64,000 nucleotides of DNA. Origin: DASWUZ01 sp036401395. Its GTDB lineage: Bacteria; Acidobacteriota; Terriglobia; Terriglobales; Acidobacteriaceae. The notes under the pieces were generated by a model, which ran no database searches, was not told the DNA's origin, and worked only from the letters and a program-made list of their open reading frames with translations. The position numbers and the translations under genes were made by a program. Where the stretch lies: the NCBI GenBank assembly GCA_036401395.1, contig DASWUZ010000123.1:1-64000 (forward strand), given 5' to 3'. Positions within the stretch are counted from its first letter, which is position 1; the number at the start of each line of letters is the position of its first letter. Positions 45,720 through 54,866 of this stretch are shown in pieces.

Positions 45720-47072
45720 TCACACTTCCATCGAATGGTCGAGCAGCCCGGTTGGGATCGGAATCCCCGCGCTCTTGAACTTGTCCGCACACTTGGGCAC
45801 GATCCCGGTGGCGTGAAACCGTCCCATCACCTTGCCCTCCGGGCCTATGCCCCGCTTCTCAAACAAGAAGATGTCCTGCATGCTGATGACGTCAGTGAAG
45901 GACCCCGTCAGCTCCGAGATGTGGGTGACCCGGCGGCTGCCGTCGCTCATGCGCGAGGCCTGCACGATGATGTTCACCGCTGAGGCGATCTGGGAACGGA
46001 CGCCCTTCTCCGGCACCCGCACATCGCTCATCATGGACATCGTCTCCATCCGGGCCAGGGCGTCGCGCGGAGTATTGGCATGAATAGTAGTCATCGAGCC
46101 GTCGTGGCCGGTGTTCATCGCCTGCAGCATGTCCAGGGTCTCGGCGCCGCGCACTTCGCCCAGGATGATCCGGTCGGGCCTCATGCGCAGCGCGTTGATC
46201 ACCAGCTCGCGCTGCCTCACCGCGCCGTTGCCTTCAATGTTTGGCGGACGGGTCTCGAGCCGCACCACGTGCTCCTGCTTCATCTGCAGTTCGGCGGAGT
46301 CTTCAATGGTGACGATCCGCTCCCGCTCGGAGATGAACCCTGAAAGCACATTCAGCAGCGTGGTCTTGCCGGAGCCGGTGCCGCCGGAGATGACAATGTT
46401 CAGCCGCGCCTGGACAGCGCCTCTTAAGAGATCGACCATCGGCTGGGTCAACGCCTTGTTGCGCAGCAGGTCGTCCACGCCCAGCGGAGTGGAACCAAAG
46501 CGCCGGATCGAGAGGATCGGCCCGTCGATCGCCAGCGGAGGGATGATGACGTTTACTCGCGAGCCGTCTTTCAGGCGCGCATCGACCATCGGCGAGGATT
46601 CATCCACCCGCCGCCCAACCGCAGAGACAATCTTGTCGATCACGTGCATTAAATGGCGGTCGTCCTTGAAGACGATGCTGGTCTTCTCAAGCACGCCGCG
46701 GCGCTCGATATAGACCGTGTTCCAGGTATTGACCAGGATGTCCGAGATGGTGCCGTCCTTGAGCAGGGGCTCAAGCGGGCCCAGGCCGAATACTTCATCG
46801 ACCACCTCCTGCGCCAGACGGTCCCGCTCGGCCGCGCTGAGCGGGATGCCCTGCTCTCCGATCAACTGTTGAATCAGGGCGAAGAGCTGCTGCTGCGAGG
46901 CGCGCGTGCCCTGAATCTGGTCCAGCTTGTCGAGATCGAGACGCTTGATCAACTCATGGTGGACAGCGGACTTGATCTCCTGTTGGAGCTTGTCGGCCAC
47001 CGGCCTATAGGTGCGCGCCGGCACTACCGCCGCCCTCCGCCCATTGCCGATATCGAGATTCAGTTCCGCCAT
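45720..47072 (-). CDS. tadA: Tad pilus assembly ATPase TadA/CpaF
   Basis: A 450-residue secretion ATPase with Walker A SGGTGSGKTTLLN, Asp box IVTIEDSAEL, Walker B region RPDRIILGEVRG and the His box GSMTTIHANTPRDAL. The N-terminal region (about residues 20-180) matches CpaF. It drives pilus extension (and perhaps retraction). Start chosen at ATG 47,072 because GAGGAAGG precedes it. Confidence 0.95.
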   Translation of the reverse strand: MAELNLDIGNGRRAAVVPARTYRPVADKLQQEIKSAVHHELIKRLDLDKLDQIQGTRASQQQLFALIQQLIGEQGIPLSAAERDRLAQEVVDEVFGLGPLEPLLKDGTISDILVNTWNTVYIERRGVLEKTSIVFKDDRHLMHVIDKIVSAVGRRVDESSPMVDARLKDGSRVNVIIPPLAIDGPILSIRRFGSTPLGVDDLLRNKALTQPMVDLLRGAVQARLNIVISGGTGSGKTTLLNVLSGFISERERIVTIEDSAELQMKQEHVVRLETRPPNIEGNGAVRQRELVINALRMRPDRIILGEVRGAETLDMLQAMNTGHDGSMTTIHANTPRDALARMETMSMMSDVRVPEKGVRSQIASAVNIIVQASRMSDGSRRVTHISELTGSFTDVISMQDIFLFEKRGIGPEGKVMGRFHATGIVPKCADKFKSAGIPIPTGLLDHSMEV

Positions 47073-47141
47073 TTCGTGCCTTCCTCTTGCCTTGCCAGTG
47101 CGCAATAGTTTGCTCCATCACGCACGATACCTGTCAGTCCC

Positions 47142-48377
47142 CTACCTACCCAGGCCCCAGAAGGTCTTCTTCTTCTCCACCGGTCGCGTCCCGCTTCCAT
47201 TTCCGTCGGCGTGTGCGATTTCGTCCGACCACTTCGTCATCTGCTCGGCGAAGACGGATTTCTTGCCCGGCATCACCAGCTCGCCAATGTTGATCGAGTT
47301 GATCAGCTCGGCAAAGCTGTTGGGTATGCGAATCGAGATCGGCAGACGGATGGCTTTTTCAATCTGTTCCACGCTGACCGCCTCGCGGGAGCCGTACCGG
47401 TTCATCACCACGTGCATGGTGGCCTTGACCTGGCTGGTCTTCACCAATTGGTCTACAAAGGCGGAGAGGTCCCTGATCGCCCCGATGTCGGGAGTCGCCA
47501 CCAGGTAGACCTGGGCGGAGCGCTCCATCACGGTGGCGTTGCTGGGCTCAAACGAGGTGTCGCAATCGATCAGGATGTAGTCGTAATGCTCGCTGAGGAA
47601 GTCGAGCATCAGCTCCATCGACCGAGGATCGACGACCGCCGCGACAGTGTAGGTGCTGGGCGAGGAGAGCACTTCAACGCCCGAGGAATGGGTAGCGATG
47701 AACCCCGCCAGCAACTCCTTGTCGAGCCGGTTCACGTTGGTCAGCAGCTCATAGAAGTCGTATTGGCTGGCCCCCAGCCCGAGGTACAGGCACACATGGC
47801 CCAGCTCCAGGTGATGGTCGATCAGCAGCACCTTTTTATTGTGAAATTTGGTCAGATATACCGCCAGGTGGACCAGCAGGGTAGTCGTCCCGACCCCGCC
47901 CTTGGCGCCAAAAAAGGACAGGACATTCGCGGTACCCCGCACCGTGCCCGTGTCCGCAGGCCAGCGTTGCTCGATCCTCAGAAAGGCGTCCGTGAGCTCC
48001 GCGCCGTCGAGCGGCATGGCCAGCATTTCGGTGAAGCCGCAGCGCATTGCCTCCAGCAGGCTCGCGGTCTCGACCACCGCCGAGAGGGCCAGCACCGCGA
48101 CCTTGCCATAGAACGTCTGGTGCAGCAGAGTGGCCGTCTCAATGGCCGCCGCAGGGTCCCCGTCCCAGTCCACCACGGCCACGACGAAGGAGGCGCTCTT
48201 CACCGGCTGGGGGAAGAACTGGTACCTGGCGGGGGAGAGGTGGGCCCCGCAATCGAACGAAATCACGTCGCGGGGCAGCGTCGAGGCCACCTGCAGCACC
48301 TGCTCGACCGTCTCGGCGTCTAGGCCGACGGTCAGCACCGCAAGGGTGAGGCTATCGGGACTGGGGCGTAACTCCAT
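47142..48377 (-). CDS. cpaE: Tad pilus localisation protein TadZ/CpaE
   Basis: A 411-residue protein. An N-terminal receiver-like domain (about 1-135) is followed by a MinD/ParA-type ATPase with deviant Walker A FFGAKGGVGTTTLLVHLAV, LLIDHHLELG and LIDCDTSFEPSN (here the switch I/II region) as in CpaE. It positions the Tad machinery in the cell. GAAGAGGAAG precedes the ATG; it sits between the ATPase and secretin genes as usual. Confidence 0.92.
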   Translation of the reverse strand: MELRPSPDSLTLAVLTVGLDAETVEQVLQVASTLPRDVISFDCGAHLSPARYQFFPQPVKSASFVVAVVDWDGDPAAAIETATLLHQTFYGKVAVLALSAVVETASLLEAMRCGFTEMLAMPLDGAELTDAFLRIEQRWPADTGTVRGTANVLSFFGAKGGVGTTTLLVHLAVYLTKFHNKKVLLIDHHLELGHVCLYLGLGASQYDFYELLTNVNRLDKELLAGFIATHSSGVEVLSSPSTYTVAAVVDPRSMELMLDFLSEHYDYILIDCDTSFEPSNATVMERSAQVYLVATPDIGAIRDLSAFVDQLVKTSQVKATMHVVMNRYGSREAVSVEQIEKAIRLPISIRIPNSFAELINSINIGELVMPGKKSVFAEQMTKWSDEIAHADGNGSGTRPVEKKKTFWGLGR

Positions 48378-48475
48378 TACTCTTCCTCTTCTTCAACAGT
48401 TGCCGAGCTTCTGGAACTGTCCTGCCGACATCTGTTCGGACTGCAATTCGCAAACAGCTGACTCACGAACGCGCG

Positions 48476-50041
48476 CTAGCTGGGCGGAGGGGGATAAGCC
48501 TTGACCGCGCTCGGAAACTTCTTGTCGAACTGGTCCTTGTCGAGCACAGGGACCACGAATTTCGGCTGCTCCATCTGGTCGCCCGAAGGCTCGGAGTGCA
48601 GAGGATCGACGATGGCCGGGGTCACGATCACTACCAGCTCGACCACCGAATGGGTGATCTTCTTCGACCGGAACAGCGCGCCCAGAATCGGGAGATTTCC
48701 TGCCACCGGCACCTGGTTCATAATGTCGGTCGTGCGGCGATCGAGCAGCCCCGAGATAGCGAAGCTCTGCCCATCGCGCAGTTCAACCTCGGTATCGGCA
48801 CGGCGAGTCGAGAGCGCGGGAATGGTGTAGCCCGAGATGGCTACCGCGTTGGTATAGTCGAGCGCTGAAACCTCGGGCGCGACCTTCAATAAAATGGTGC
48901 CATCGGGATTGACGAAGGGAGTAAAGTCGAGCTTCACCCCGTAAGGGCGAAACTGGATGGTCACCGAGACCGAAGAACCTGTGCCTCCGCCCTGGATCAC
49001 AGGAAAGGGAAATTCGCCGCCGGACAGGAAGGAGGCCTTCTGACCGCTGACCGTTGTAATCGTAGGCTCGGCCAGTATCTGCACAATCTGCCGGCTCTCC
49101 AGCGCCTGGATAGTGACACCTACACTTAAGCTGTTGTTGAACAGAAACAAATTCAGCGGGTCGCTGATGCTCAGCGTCGTGCTGCCTGGCGTTCCGCTGC
49201 TGCCGCTGTTGCCAGTCACCGAAGTCGTCACCGGAAACTGGCCAGTGGTGACGCCGCTCGGGTTCTTGGGGCCGCCGAAGAAGTTCAGGCCGAACTCGTC
49301 CAGCTTCGACCGGTCGATCTCGACGATCCGCACCTTGAGCTTTACCTGGGCAGGATGCGGAGGGGTCAGCACGATGGCGTTGACCACGTTCTTCGAGTAG
49401 ACCCCCGCCATCTTCGCCGCCGCGTCGATCACCGTCTGATCGCCCGCACTCCCCGAAAGCGACAGATTGTCTTCGTCCGCAACAACGTCGACGTTGTCCA
49501 GAGGGAACGCCCGCCGCAGCGCGATCCGCAACCCAGCCATGTCGAGCGATGCGACGATCAGGTAGGCCTGCGACCGGCCGTCCTCGTCCCACAGGACCAG
49601 GCTGCTCGTGCCGGCCGCCTTGGCGGTAACCACGATCTGTTTTGGATTGGCGGTGTAGGAATCGAGCACCAGCGGATTGCTGACATAGACCCGCTTGAGG
49701 CGCACTGTGGTGTCGAGGAAGATCGAATGCCCGACCACTATGGGCAACAGTTCTCCCGCCGATGCAGCGTGGCTCAGCGGAGCAACCGATGCGGTAGCGA
49801 TTAAAGCGCCGTCGGATGCCTGGACGGGTGGGACCGGGCTTGCTGCCTGGGCGGAAGCTCCCGGAGCACTGGCAAGGAGCGCCGAGTCGGGTTTTGCTGC
49901 GGCTGAGCTAGCTCCGGCTGAACTTGTTACCGCTGAACCTGCTGCCACGGCCACAATTATTAAAGAGAGGCGAATACTCCCTCCCAGCCATGCTCCTCGG
50001 CTCGCGACGCGGGATCTCTTGAGTTCGTTGAATGTCTTCAT
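48476..50041 (-). CDS. cpaC: Tad pilus outer-membrane secretin RcpA/CpaC
   Basis: A 521-residue secretin with signal peptide, an Ala/Ser-rich linker, a pilus-formation N domain (LLPIVVGHSIFLDTTVRLKRV, YVSNPLVLDSYTANPKQIVV), a BON-like part and the secretin domain (VKLKVRIVEIDRSKLDEFG, FLSGGEFPFPVIQGGG, VELRDGQSFAISGLLDRRTT, PILGALFRSKK). It forms the pilus channel in the outer membrane. It overlaps cpaB by four bases. Confidence 0.94.
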   Translation of the reverse strand: MKTFNELKRSRVASRGAWLGGSIRLSLIIVAVAAGSAVTSSAGASSAAAKPDSALLASAPGASAQAASPVPPVQASDGALIATASVAPLSHAASAGELLPIVVGHSIFLDTTVRLKRVYVSNPLVLDSYTANPKQIVVTAKAAGTSSLVLWDEDGRSQAYLIVASLDMAGLRIALRRAFPLDNVDVVADEDNLSLSGSAGDQTVIDAAAKMAGVYSKNVVNAIVLTPPHPAQVKLKVRIVEIDRSKLDEFGLNFFGGPKNPSGVTTGQFPVTTSVTGNSGSSGTPGSTTLSISDPLNLFLFNNSLSVGVTIQALESRQIVQILAEPTITTVSGQKASFLSGGEFPFPVIQGGGTGSSVSVTIQFRPYGVKLDFTPFVNPDGTILLKVAPEVSALDYTNAVAISGYTIPALSTRRADTEVELRDGQSFAISGLLDRRTTDIMNQVPVAGNLPILGALFRSKKITHSVVELVVIVTPAIVDPLHSEPSGDQMEQPKFVVPVLDKDQFDKKFPSAVKAYPPPPS

Positions 50042-50844
50042 TGGAAACTGGTCACCGACTGCTTGGTTCCGAGTACGGTTTCAACCGCGTAGGGTTTCGC
50101 TTGCGGCTTCGTGCCTGCCTGGGGATGCGGCGCCACTGGATCAGGCGCGGAGCTGACCAGTTGCGACAGTCCGATCGGCTTCATGTCCGTCTGCCCGCGG
50201 TCAGCGCCATTGCGAAGCACGAAATGGATCGTCCCCTGGGTGCTTGCCAGCACCGCGCGGTTGGCGTCCTCCGGCTTGAGCATCAGGGTCACAACATCGA
50301 CGCTTGCCTGTTTTACGTCGGGGTCGGGATTGATCTGGTGCCCTGCCGCCAGCACAACCACGTCCTGCAGCACAGTCGCGGTGGTAGGCTCAGGCGCCTT
50401 TTCCGATCTGTAAGTGACGACTACATCGACATGGGTACCGGGGAACAGAAACCCGGCCACGCCCACCACTTCATCCGAGCGCAGGGAGATGGCCCGCATA
50501 CCCTGGGGAATCTTGCCCGTCAGGCCCGCTCCCGAACCGGCCTCGGCCAGCTGGCGCTCCAGTACCGGCTCACCCTCGGCGAGGGGGAAGAGCACCACCC
50601 GGCCTACCAGGTCGTCAGCCTTGACGAAGGCGCCTTTCAACGGCACCGAAACCGGCCAGTCAACCATGCGCAGGCTCTCCGGCTTCAGCAATTCGCCCGC
50701 GTCGAGCGCGCGGCCCGCCGCGGCGTAGCCCACGCTCACCGCCGCAACTGCCGGATGAGCGCCCACCTTGCGGCTGAGCCAGTACGTAAACACTCCTGAA
50801 ACCACCAGCGCGAGGATCAGCGCCACCGTAATACGCCTGGTCAC
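50038..50844 (-). CDS. cpaB: Tad pilus assembly protein RcpC/CpaB
   Basis: A 268-residue protein with a single N-terminal anchor (ITVALILALVVSGVFTYWLS), a SAF/CpaB domain (AAGRALDAGELLKPESLRMVD, VGRVVLFPLAEGEPVLERQL) and an RcpC region (GMRAISLRSDEVVGVAGFLFPGTHVDVV). Thought to act in the periplasm between secretin and platform. Overlaps on both sides (four bases) show tight coupling. Confidence 0.93.
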   Translation of the reverse strand: MTRRITVALILALVVSGVFTYWLSRKVGAHPAVAAVSVGYAAAGRALDAGELLKPESLRMVDWPVSVPLKGAFVKADDLVGRVVLFPLAEGEPVLERQLAEAGSGAGLTGKIPQGMRAISLRSDEVVGVAGFLFPGTHVDVVVTYRSEKAPEPTTATVLQDVVVLAAGHQINPDPDVKQASVDVVTLMLKPEDANRAVLASTQGTIHFVLRNGADRGQTDMKPIGLSQLVSSAPDPVAPHPQAGTKPQAKPYAVETVLGTKQSVTSFQ

Positions 50845-51410
50845 TTCGCCACCGCCATCAGGCTCTCAAGGGCCCGTCCGTGCACAGTCAGCGCCAGGGT
50901 GAGCGCGCTTCCGCCGGCGATGGCCACCGCGTAGGGCAGCCGCAGGGTAGCGGAGTTCAGCAGGTTCAAATCAGGATGAGGCCGCAGCCCGCTGGTGCCA
51001 TGGTGGACCAGCAGCGCTCCCACATTGATCAGGGTCGCCTTGAGGCGTCCGCGCGAAACGGCCAGCAGCACCGCCAGAATGCCTCCTGCCAGCGCCGTCA
51101 GCAGCAGCAGCGAAGTGATCCGCGGCATACCGGCCAAGGCCGCCACCGCCGCGATCAGCTTCACGTCGCCCGCACCCATGCCGCCAGCCAGATAGAAGAT
51201 CAAAAACACCGCCCCGGCGATCAGCCCTGCGGCCGCCGCCGAACCCAGACCCCGCCAGCCGTCCAGTCCGGCATGGAGCGTCAGTCCGAGCACAAAGGCC
51301 GGCACGGTGAGCAGGTTCGGTACCCGGCGGCTTTTCACGTCGTAGAACGCTCCTATCATGGCGCATAAAAGCGACGCTGCCGCGTAAGCGAAGTCTGGTC
51401 GAAACGTCAT
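50841..51410 (-). CDS. cpaA: Tad prepilin peptidase TadV/CpaA
   Basis: A 189-residue A24 peptidase with six hydrophobic segments and the two catalytic Asp motifs: AFYDVKSRRVPN and GMGAGDVKL. It cleaves the leader of the Flp pilin at 51,592 and probably those of the TadE-type pseudopilins. It lies between the pilin and cpaB. Confidence 0.92.
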   Translation of the reverse strand: MTFRPDFAYAAASLLCAMIGAFYDVKSRRVPNLLTVPAFVLGLTLHAGLDGWRGLGSAAAAGLIAGAVFLIFYLAGGMGAGDVKLIAAVAALAGMPRITSLLLLTALAGGILAVLLAVSRGRLKATLINVGALLVHHGTSGLRPHPDLNLLNSATLRLPYAVAIAGGSALTLALTVHGRALESLMAVAK

Positions 51411-51591
51411 ACCCCGTCATCCCGGCTTTCTTTAGAAAAGTTGTAGACGCAGCACCGCCACCGGCTTGTCCTGCCCTGAAAGCCGGCAATTCGTCTCCAA
51501 GTGCAGGAAAGCCGACCGCCCAACCCGCCGCTGGCGCGAAGCGGACAAATCTCCTTCAGGGACGGCTGGCCAGCCCGTCACCGAAGCACTG

Positions 51592-51771
51592 TTAGACCGC
51601 GCTGCTTAGCTGGGTGCCGACGCTGGTAAATGCCGAACTGATAGTGGTCGCCAGCGTTTTCATCGAGGCCACCGCTCCCAGGGCGATGAGTGCTGAAACC
51701 AGGGCGTACTCGATCAGGTCCTGGCCGGACTCGTCCGCTGCCAGATCCATCAACCGCTGCTTGAGATTCAT
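51592..51771 (-). CDS. flp: Flp-type pilin
   Basis: A 59-residue major pilin. Leader MNLKQRLMDLAADESGQ is followed by the conserved Glu-Tyr of the hydrophobic helix (DLIEYALVSALIALGAVA) and a short C-terminal tail. GGAGGAAACACA precedes the ATG at 51,771, showing that longer frames are wrong. A 180-base gap separates it from cpaA, which may allow the pilin to be made in excess. Confidence 0.94.
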   Translation of the reverse strand: MNLKQRLMDLAADESGQDLIEYALVSALIALGAVASMKTLATTISSAFTSVGTQLSSAV

Positions 51772-52016
51772 TGTGTTTCCTCCGTGAAGTGGTTCGTTAC
51801 TTGGGGAAGTGACGATTACCAGCATCATCGGCGCGGAGGCGGGGAACTTGAGAAAGGCAGAATGGTAAACCGGTTCTGTCCTGAATCGGAACCCCTCGTA
51901 CCCCTGACCATTCGCAGCCTCGCGATTTCATGCTTGTGGATTCATCGGCGCGGCCTGCGTGCCGATAAACCCAGCATGGCTCCGTCAGCAAACGAGGACG
52001 CCAAACTTATCAGGCC
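51772..52016. promoter_or_regulatory. divergent control region of the Tad locus
   Basis: This 245-base gap separates the flp operon (minus) from the TadE/TadG operon (plus), so it must hold promoters for both. No convincing -35/-10 pair or operator could be picked by eye. Confidence 0.5.
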
Positions 52017-52592
52017 ATGCCCATCACGCCCCCAAGGCCAATCCGCCCGCAGCGAAGCCTCCGCATTCGAGGCTTCGCCCTCCGCAATGAGGCACAGAGC
52101 CTCGTCGAAGTGGCGATCTTCCTCCCTATATTCACCCTTCTGGTTTGCTACGCGGTCGACTTCGGATACTTCTTCCTGGCCTCGACGACCATGATCTCCG
52201 CGGCCCGCGAGGCAAGCCAGTATGCCATTCAGGGTCCGCAATCCGCGTCCCAGGCGGCCGTGCCAGCCGCCGGCCCCGATACCACTCTCGGCACCGTAGC
52301 CAACCTCGTCGAAGGCGCCATCGGCCTTCCCCGCGCAGCCACCGCCACCACCGTACAGGTCTGTTCGAACGGCGTCACCGGATCGCCCGCCGCCGGCAAC
52401 ATCGCCAAATGCCAGACCTGGGGCGCGAACACGAGTCTCGTCTTCACCGCCGACCTCGACCCCGAGTCGCCCACCTTTCAGCTCAACCGCGTCGACGTGG
52501 TCTACACCGTTAGCGCACCGGTTCCCATGCCCGCAGCCATCCTGCCCAGCCTGACCTTTCACCGTTTCGTCGAACTGAGGGCAATGCAGTGA
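52017..52592 (+). CDS. tadE: TadE-like pseudopilin
   Basis: A 191-residue TadE/TadG-family protein. The N-terminus NEAQSLVEVAIFLPIFTLLV contains the Glu and hydrophobic helix of the TadE domain, followed by a periplasmic region with a probable disulphide (VQVCSNGVTG, IAKCQTWG). A minor pseudopilin for Tad pilus assembly. Overlaps the next gene by four bases. Confidence 0.88.
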   Translation: MPITPPRPIRPQRSLRIRGFALRNEAQSLVEVAIFLPIFTLLVCYAVDFGYFFLASTTMISAAREASQYAIQGPQSASQAAVPAAGPDTTLGTVANLVEGAIGLPRAATATTVQVCSNGVTGSPAAGNIAKCQTWGANTSLVFTADLDPESPTFQLNRVDVVYTVSAPVPMPAAILPSLTFHRFVELRAMQ

Positions 52593-53122
52593 GTACAAGA
52601 CGGGAATCATCGCATCCACCAACATCGATACCGCGTGTCGATATCGCGGGGCTTCGGTCCCGTCTGCGCACGCTGTTTGGGGGCCGAACGGCAGGCGGAG
52701 CCGAGAGCGGGCAGGCCATGGCCGAGACCGCGATCTCGCTGGTTGTCACCATTACTCTCGCCTTCTGGCTGTTCGAGCTTTCGATGATGTCCTACACCTG
52801 CATTGTGCTGAACGACGCCGCCCAGGAGGGGGTGCGCTACGCTACGCTGCACGGCACCGACAGCACTGCATGCAGCGGCCCCGACCCCGCCTGTCCCGAC
52901 CACTCGCCCTATGCAAATGTGCAAGGCACGGTCAGAAGCTTTACCGCCTTCAGTCTGCACAATATGACGACCATGACAGTCAAAGTGAACTATCCAGATG
53001 CCACTGCCAGGCCCGGCAGCCGCGTCACCGTCAATATCGAGTACACATACGTCCCGTATATCAACTTCCCCGGCCTTCGGACTTTTCTCACCTTTAATTC
53101 ACTGGGGAGGGTCACCTATTGA
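52589..53122 (+). CDS. second TadE-like pseudopilin
   Basis: A 177-residue TadE-domain protein: GQAMAETAISLVVTITLAFW is the pilin-like helix, followed by VLNDAAQEGVRYATLHG, typical of TadE, and a Cys pair (TACSGPDPACPDH). GTG start at 52,589 overlaps the previous stop. It has a longer, Arg/Ser-rich N-terminal part of about 40 residues. Probably a TadF-type minor pilin. Confidence 0.85.
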   Translation: MSTRRESSHPPTSIPRVDIAGLRSRLRTLFGGRTAGGAESGQAMAETAISLVVTITLAFWLFELSMMSYTCIVLNDAAQEGVRYATLHGTDSTACSGPDPACPDHSPYANVQGTVRSFTAFSLHNMTTMTVKVNYPDATARPGSRVTVNIEYTYVPYINFPGLRTFLTFNSLGRVTY

Positions 53123-54792
53123 GCGCACTCCTCGGGTCTCGGGCGGAAGAAGATAGGGCCGTCTCCGCCCACGCCATGGAATGCGGCCAGGCTTCGGTCC
53201 TCCTGCTCAGCATTCTAGGCACTTTTCTGCTCGCCTCGGTGGCCTTCGCGGTTGACATGGGCAATCTATGGTTTCATCGCCAGGCCACGCAGACCGCCGC
53301 CGATGCGGCCTGCGAAGCAGGCGCAATGGACATGCTCTACCTGTCGAAGGGCACAGTACTTCCCAAGATGGGCTTCATCCCCGGCATCGCCGGCCTGTGT
53401 AGCACGGGCGTTGGCGGATCCATCTGTTCTTACGCGGCCTTCAACGGATACAAAGCTACCGCAGGTGGACTCACCAACAACTCCCCTTCTATCGATGTCG
53501 TCTATTCCTTCCCCGCTTCAAATGCTGTCCCCGGGGTCACCGGGGCCAGCTCCGTTACATACCCGCTGCTCAAAGTAATCGTAGAAGAGAACGTAAAGAC
53601 ATGGTTCATGAGCTTCGTAGGTAAGCGCTACCAGGTGGTCGCCGCTGCCTCCATTTGCGGCATGTCAGGCTCGCCCGCCCCCCCGCCACTAGTAGTCCTC
53701 AGCCCTACCGGCGCCGGCACTCTCAGCCTCAGCAACAGCGGCCATGTCATTATCCAGGGCGGCCCATCGCTCGGCATCCAGGTGAACTCGAGCGACCCCC
53801 GCGCAATCACCTTCGCCAGCAGCGCCGATGCCATCGATACCCACCTCGGCGGTCCCGGAGCAAACTATCAGGGGACAGGATCGAATGTGGGCGTCTTCGG
53901 CAACGAGCCTTCCCCGGGAAGCAGCAACTTCATAGGCGGCTCAGGCCAGTGGGTCCCGAACTCCGCGGTCGCCGCCAATCCCTTCGCCAATGTTGGCGGG
54001 CCCACTCTGGCGAAACTGAGCGCTTCCCCCACCAGCGGCGGCGCCCTCATCGTGGCCTATAACGTGGACGGGTGCCCCGACACATCCGGTTGCGCGGAGT
54101 TTAAGCCGGGCGTCTACGCTGGGGGCATCGGCCCTTACCTGTACTGGCAGACCATGATCTTCGACTCGGGCGTCTACTACATGAACGGCAGCATAGAGGT
54201 AGACAGCGAGATTCGCCTCGCCAAGCCCCCGGGCTGGATGCAGAACGACGGAGTGATGTTCTATTTCAAGACCGGCACTCTGCACATCACCAACGGCTCC
54301 GGAAACCTCGGATCGCGTGTCAACTCTCTTCCCAGCACCGCGCTGACTTGCGACGCCACCGATCCCGATCCTACCCACGTCACTATTCCCGCCGCGCTCA
54401 ATGGGAACATCATCGTGGGTCCCTGCACTGCTAACGGCACCTACTGGGACCCATACGGGGACACCACCGACAGCCCCGGAAGCGTCGCCGTTCCCGGCCT
54501 GCGCGGCCTGATTGTCTTCCACGATCCCACCAACACCTACACACCCTCCCCCGGCAGCCCGTCCAGCGGAGGAAATATCGACGGCGGCGCGGGCCTCACC
54601 TTCGCAGGCTCGCTGTATTACCACTCGACTCAATATCAGACTCTCTTCAACATCAGCAATGCGGGCGTCAGCGGTGGCCTCGCACTGGGCAAAGTCATCG
54701 CCGACCAGGTCAGCGTCGAAGGCTCTGGCGCACTCAAGATGCTCCTCGTCTCAGGCGCCACCACGTCAGTCAAAGCTGGCGTCTTCCAGTGA
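53119..54792 (+). CDS. TadG-like protein with long C-terminal domain
   Basis: A 557-residue protein starting TTG (overlapping the previous stop). The N-terminal GQASVLLLSILGTFLLASVAFAVDMGNLWFHR-type TadG segment ends QTAADAACEAGAMDML, the Flp-type TadG/vWA-associated start. No von Willebrand MIDAS motif follows; instead there is a long Gly/Ser/Asn-rich region with short strands (LSLSNSGHVIIQGGPSLGI, GGSGQWVPNSAVAANPF) that could form a beta-helix. It is probably exported with the pilus and may sit at its tip or on the surface. Confidence 0.82.
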   Translation: MSALLGSRAEEDRAVSAHAMECGQASVLLLSILGTFLLASVAFAVDMGNLWFHRQATQTAADAACEAGAMDMLYLSKGTVLPKMGFIPGIAGLCSTGVGGSICSYAAFNGYKATAGGLTNNSPSIDVVYSFPASNAVPGVTGASSVTYPLLKVIVEENVKTWFMSFVGKRYQVVAAASICGMSGSPAPPPLVVLSPTGAGTLSLSNSGHVIIQGGPSLGIQVNSSDPRAITFASSADAIDTHLGGPGANYQGTGSNVGVFGNEPSPGSSNFIGGSGQWVPNSAVAANPFANVGGPTLAKLSASPTSGGALIVAYNVDGCPDTSGCAEFKPGVYAGGIGPYLYWQTMIFDSGVYYMNGSIEVDSEIRLAKPPGWMQNDGVMFYFKTGTLHITNGSGNLGSRVNSLPSTALTCDATDPDPTHVTIPAALNGNIIVGPCTANGTYWDPYGDTTDSPGSVAVPGLRGLIVFHDPTNTYTPSPGSPSSGGNIDGGAGLTFAGSLYYHSTQYQTLFNISNAGVSGGLALGKVIADQVSVEGSGALKMLLVSGATTSVKAGVFQ

Positions 54793-54866
54793 TCCCTTCG
54801 TATGACCTTGCATCAGGCCATGCTCTGTTTACTTCCTAGTGCATGACGCATGAGTTGCACAGCCCA

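Noticed and set aside
44665..45816. Plus-strand frame of 383 codons inside tadB/tadC
   Set aside because: Opposite-strand shadow rich in His, Arg and Gln; both strands cannot code here and TadB/TadC motifs are clear.
47211..48323. Plus-strand frame of 370 codons opposite cpaE
   Set aside because: Shadow frame; CpaE ATPase motifs on the minus strand are decisive.
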